The notes beneath the pieces were generated by a model. It was not told the origin of the DNA, made no database searches, and saw nothing but the letters and a program-made list of their open reading frames with translations. From positions 1 through 14,663 of the forward strand of contig JAEYTA010000062.1 in the NCBI GenBank assembly GCA_023434265.1: 14,663 bases of DNA. Reading direction: 5' to 3'. The stretch comes from Pseudomonadota bacterium. GTDB taxonomy: Bacteria > Pseudomonadota > Alphaproteobacteria > Caulobacterales > Caulobacteraceae. A program made the translations under genes and the position numbers. Shown one piece after another: positions 12,521 through 14,663 of this stretch (its first letter is position 1; every line of letters begins with the position of its first letter).

Positions 12521-13693
12521 GTGCTTCAGCGATTGATCAGCCGCGTGTACCGGACCCGGCCCATATGGGTGCGGCTGCCCGGCGGCCGCGAGATCGCCGG
12601 ACCGGCTCCGGGCGAGCCCGAGCTGACCGTCGTCTTCCACGACCTTCGCAGCGTGATGCGCGTCGCGACCAATCCCGAGCTGGCGCTGGGCGAGGCCTGG
12701 GTCGACGGCGGCCTGACGGTGGAAGGCGGCGACATCTTCGCCCTGCTCGACCTGACCGCCGCCGAGCTGTCGGGCCGTCCTCGCCGGCGCCCCGGCCCCG
12801 GCTGGCGTCTGCGACGGCTCCGCGACCAGGCCAACGACCGGTTGCGCGCCCGGCGCAACGTGCATCACCACTACGACCTGACCGTGGACCTCTACCGTCT
12901 CTTCCTCGACGAGGACCTGCAATACTCCTGCGCCGTCTTCGAGCACCCGGGCCAGTCGCTCGAGGAAGCGCAGGCGGCCAAGAAGCGGCGGATCGCGCGC
13001 AAGCTGCTGCTGCGGCTGGGCCATCGGGTGCTCGACATCGGCTGCGGCTGGGGCGGGTTGGCCCTGACCCTCGCCGAGGCCGGCGCGCACGTCACCGGCG
13101 TCACCCTGTCGACCGAGCAGCACCGGATCGCTGGCGAACGCGCGGCGGCCCGCGGCCTGTCCGACCGCGCCGACTTCCGCCTTCAGGACTACCGCGACCT
13201 GGACCAGCGCTTCGACCGGATCGTCTCCGTCGGCATGTTCGAGCACGTCGGCGTGCCCAACTACCAGGCCTATTTCGACACGGTGGCGCGGCTGCTCGAC
13301 GACGACGGCGTGGCGCTGATCCACGCCATCGGCCGCAAGGACGGCCCCAACCGCACCCAGCCGTGGATCCAGAAGTACATCTTCCCCGGCGGCTACATCC
13401 CGGCCCTGTCGGAGGTGCTGCCGGCCATCGAGCGCTCGGGCCTGTGGATCACCGACATGGAGATCCTGCGCCTGCACTACGCAGAGACGCTGAAGGCCTG
13501 GCGCGAGCGCTTTCTCGCCCGCCGGGCCGAGGCCGCGACCCTCTATGACGAGCGCTTCTGCCGCCTGTGGGAGTTCTACCTGGCGTCCAGCGAGGTCGCC
13601 TTCCGCCGCTTCGGACACATGGTGTTCCAGCTTCAGCTGACGAAGCGGCAGACCGCCGCGCCGCTGACCCGCGACTACCTCTGCGGCGACTGA
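12521..13693 (+). CDS. cfa: Cyclopropane-fatty-acyl-phospholipid synthase family methyltransferase
   Basis: Peripheral membrane enzyme that uses S-adenosylmethionine to add a methylene bridge to unsaturated acyl chains of phospholipids, a membrane adaptation to stationary phase, acid and stress. 390 residues. The N-terminal domain holds NPELALGEAWVDGGL; NVHHHYDL and LQYSCAVFE (C137) mark the active site; the SAM-binding loop is VLDIGCGWGG (about 170-179), followed by GVTLSTEQ, MFEHVG, FPGGYIPALSE and LHYAETLKAWRERF. The start is the GTG at 12521, because GGAGG at 12509-12513 is 7 nt upstream; a TTG at 12497 is in frame but would place that site inside the gene. Some relatives in this family do other SAM-dependent lipid modifications, so exact chemistry is inferred. 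It lies between purS and purQ on the opposite strand. Confidence 0.92.
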   Translation: MLQRLISRVYRTRPIWVRLPGGREIAGPAPGEPELTVVFHDLRSVMRVATNPELALGEAWVDGGLTVEGGDIFALLDLTAAELSGRPRRRPGPGWRLRRLRDQANDRLRARRNVHHHYDLTVDLYRLFLDEDLQYSCAVFEHPGQSLEEAQAAKKRRIARKLLLRLGHRVLDIGCGWGGLALTLAEAGAHVTGVTLSTEQHRIAGERAAARGLSDRADFRLQDYRDLDQRFDRIVSVGMFEHVGVPNYQAYFDTVARLLDDDGVALIHAIGRKDGPNRTQPWIQKYIFPGGYIPALSEVLPAIERSGLWITDMEILRLHYAETLKAWRERFLARRAEAATLYDERFCRLWEFYLASSEVAFRRFGHMVFQLQLTKRQTAAPLTRDYLCGD

Positions 13694-13710
13694 TCGCCGG
13701 TCAGTGCGCC
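13685..13710. terminator. Hairpin containing both stop codons of a convergent pair
   Basis: GGCG-ACTGA (13685-13693) pairs with TCAGT-G-CGCC (13701-13710), nine pairs with one bulged G and a 7-nt loop. The TGA stop of cfa and the TGA stop of the 43-residue minus-strand gene form part of the stem. A bidirectional terminator is plausible, but there is no U-run on either side. Confidence 0.3.
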
Positions 13711-13832
13711 TTGCCCACCGCCTCCGGCGTGAAGGCCCGGTCGTCCATCAGCCCGCCGGCCAGAGCCGCGGCGAACACCACGCAGGCGCCGGCGATGAAC
13801 ACGACGACGACCAGCTTCACCAGCCGCCTCAC
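13701..13832 (-). CDS. 43-residue single-pass membrane protein coupled to purS
   Basis: 43 residues read from a GTG: a basic start (MRRLVKL), one strongly hydrophobic helix (VVVVFIAGACVVFAAALAGGL, about 8-28) and a hydrophilic tail ending AVGKAH. It looks like a tiny inner-membrane protein with the N-terminus inside. The GTG overlaps the purS stop by four bases (GTGA, 13832-13829), the typical sign of translational coupling, which is the main reason to accept such a short frame. It ends 7 bp from the stop of the convergent cfa gene. I do not recognise a family. It sits where purQ usually follows purS, so it and cfa may mark an insertion that split the pur operon. Confidence 0.55.
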   Translation of the reverse strand: MRRLVKLVVVVFIAGACVVFAAALAGGLMDDRAFTPEAVGKAH

Positions 13833-14077
13833 GCCACCTCGATCCGGTAGCTTTCGATCACCGTATTGGCGAGCAGGGTCTCGCACATCTTCCTGGCCTC
13901 GCCCGCCGGGTCGTCGCCGGCGAAGTCGAATTCGATCAGCTTGCCGACACGGACGTCCTTCACGCCCGGCCAGCCGAGGCCGTTCAGCGCGCCCTCGACC
14001 GCCTTGCCCTGCACGTCCAGAACGCCGGGCTTCAGGAACACGTGCACCTTCACGCGGGTCGCTTGATTGGGGGCCAT
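13829..14077 (-). CDS. purS: Phosphoribosylformylglycinamidine synthase subunit PurS
   Basis: Small accessory subunit that holds PurL and PurQ together in FGAM synthase; typically about 80 residues, here 82. The start MAPNQATRVKVHVFLKPGVL followed by DVQGKAVEGALNGLG and VRVGKLIEFDF is the standard PurS pattern (a beta-strand, 'KxGVLDPQGxAVxxAL', then 'VRxGKxIE'), and ESYRIEV closes the ferredoxin-like fold. The ATG overlaps the purC stop by one base (TGATG, 14079-14075), and AGGGAGGA lies in the end of purC, so it is translated with purC. Its stop overlaps the GTG of the 43-residue membrane protein. purQ is not the next gene, unlike in many alphaproteobacteria. Confidence 0.95.
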   Translation of the reverse strand: MAPNQATRVKVHVFLKPGVLDVQGKAVEGALNGLGWPGVKDVRVGKLIEFDFAGDDPAGEARKMCETLLANTVIESYRIEVA

Positions 14078-14663
14078 CAGTGCAGTCCTCCCTGGATCAC
14101 GGTCGGCATCCCCTTCATGATGCCGAGGCGGCGGGCCACCTCGGTGTAGCTCTCGATGACATTGCCCAGGTCGCGGCGGAAGCGGTCCTTGTCCAGCTTC
14201 TCGCCCGTCGTCGTGTCCCACAGCCGGCAGCTGTCCGGGCTGATCTCGTCGGCCAGAATGACGCGGCTGAAGTCGTTCTCCCAGATGCGGCCGAACTCGA
14301 TCTTGAAGTCGACCAGGGTGATTCCGACCCCGGCGAACAGGCCGGACAGATAGTCGTTCACCCGCACCGTCATGGCCAGGATGTCGTCCAGCTCCGGGGT
14401 CGAGGCCCAGTTGAAGGCGGTGATGTGCTCCTCGGTGACCATCGGGTCGTTGAGTTCGTCCTTCTTGTAGTAGAACTCGATAATGGAGCGGGGCAGGGGG
14501 GTGCCTTCCTCGATGCCCAGGCGCTGGCTCATCGAGCCGGCCACGATGTTGCGGCACACCACCTCCAGCGGGATGATCTCGCACTCGCGGATCAGCTGCT
14601 CGCGCAGGTTCAGGCGCTTGATGAAGTGGTTGGTCACGCCGATGCCGTTCAGGCGCGACATGA
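14077..14663 (-). CDS. purC: SAICAR synthetase PurC, C-terminal part, cut by the window edge
   Basis: Phosphoribosylaminoimidazole-succinocarboxamide synthase joins aspartate to CAIR using ATP, step eight of purine synthesis. About 195 residues are present. The first visible part, NGIGVTNHFIKRLNLREQLI, then CEIIPLEVVCRNIVAGS and RLGIEEGTPL match the family from about residue 60 on. GITLVDFKIEFGR, VILADEISPDSCRLWD and LDKDRFRRDLG are the later substrate and ATP-binding segments, and IMKGMPTVIQGG is near the natural C-terminus. The N-terminal 55-60 residues lie beyond the window, so the Met near 14661 is internal, not the start. The stop overlaps the purS start by one base. purC heads the purC-purS-43-residue-protein operon. 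Confidence 0.96.
   Translation of the reverse strand, partial: MSRLNGIGVTNHFIKRLNLREQLIRECEIIPLEVVCRNIVAGSMSQRLGIEEGTPLPRSIIEFYYKKDELNDPMVTEEHITAFNWASTPELDDILAMTVRVNDYLSGLFAGVGITLVDFKIEFGRIWENDFSRVILADEISPDSCRLWDTTTGEKLDKDRFRRDLGNVIESYTEVARRLGIMKGMPTVIQGGLH

Noticed and set aside
12413..13618. 401-codon minus-strand open frame
   Set aside because: Antisense to cfa, which has full family motifs and a ribosome-binding site.
1..14663. CRISPR arrays, tRNA/rRNA genes, insertion sequences, phage or defence genes
   Set aside because: No spaced direct repeats, no tRNA cloverleaf, no transposase or integrase motifs; all larger genes belong to ordinary chromosomal families.

Overview
The window reads as ordinary chromosome of a very GC-rich alphaproteobacterium, most likely Caulobacterales (Caulobacter/Brevundimonas type). 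Three things point there: a 6S-like RNA directly upstream of the 5-formyltetrahydrofolate cyclo-ligase gene, promoters that fit the Caulobacter housekeeping pattern (TTGACGS-N10-14-GCTANAWC) with little or no leader, and the dispersed hairpin repeat at 171-270. The genus is an inference from pattern memory; no search was run. I see no phage, transposon, CRISPR, tRNA, rRNA or defence genes.

Layout. 1-157: probable 6S RNA. 171-270: three-hairpin intergenic repeat. 301-2568 (+): 5-FCL, a YmdB-type phosphodiesterase and an exported TIKI/TraB-like DUF5694 protein whose ribosome-binding site is buried in a hairpin. 2680-6843 (-): purL, a small lipoprotein translationally coupled to it, and a Tat-exported PhoD-type alkaline phosphatase. 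6942-7351 (+): two small acidic, disordered proteins. 7348-8148 (-): a TspO-related membrane protein. 8263-9604 (+): a third small disordered protein and an aspartyl/asparaginyl beta-hydroxylase. 9601-10152 (-): a maltose-type O-acetyltransferase. 10221-12416 (-): purQ, a coiled-coil protein, an exported HD-domain protein and a PEBP protein. 12521-13693 (+): cyclopropane fatty acid synthase. 13701-14663 (-): a 43-residue membrane protein, purS and the C-terminal part of purC, cut by the window edge.

The common thread is purine synthesis. PurS, PurQ and PurL form one enzyme (FGAM synthase) and purC acts later in the same pathway. All four are on the minus strand but are split over 10 kb by unrelated genes, some on the opposite strand, so they cannot share one simple transcript. 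Instead purL and purQ carry nearly identical predicted promoters: a CTGACA -35, a 14-nt gap, a GCTA -10, and exactly 8 nt to an ATGAGCGC start, giving almost leaderless messages. This is the most interesting regulatory observation in the window. Others are the hairpin over the DUF5694 start, two GGAAC-N16 promoters at equal distance from small disordered-protein genes (possible EcfG general stress regulon), and convergent genes that share a CTAG at their stop codons. No wholly new multi-gene system is evident.
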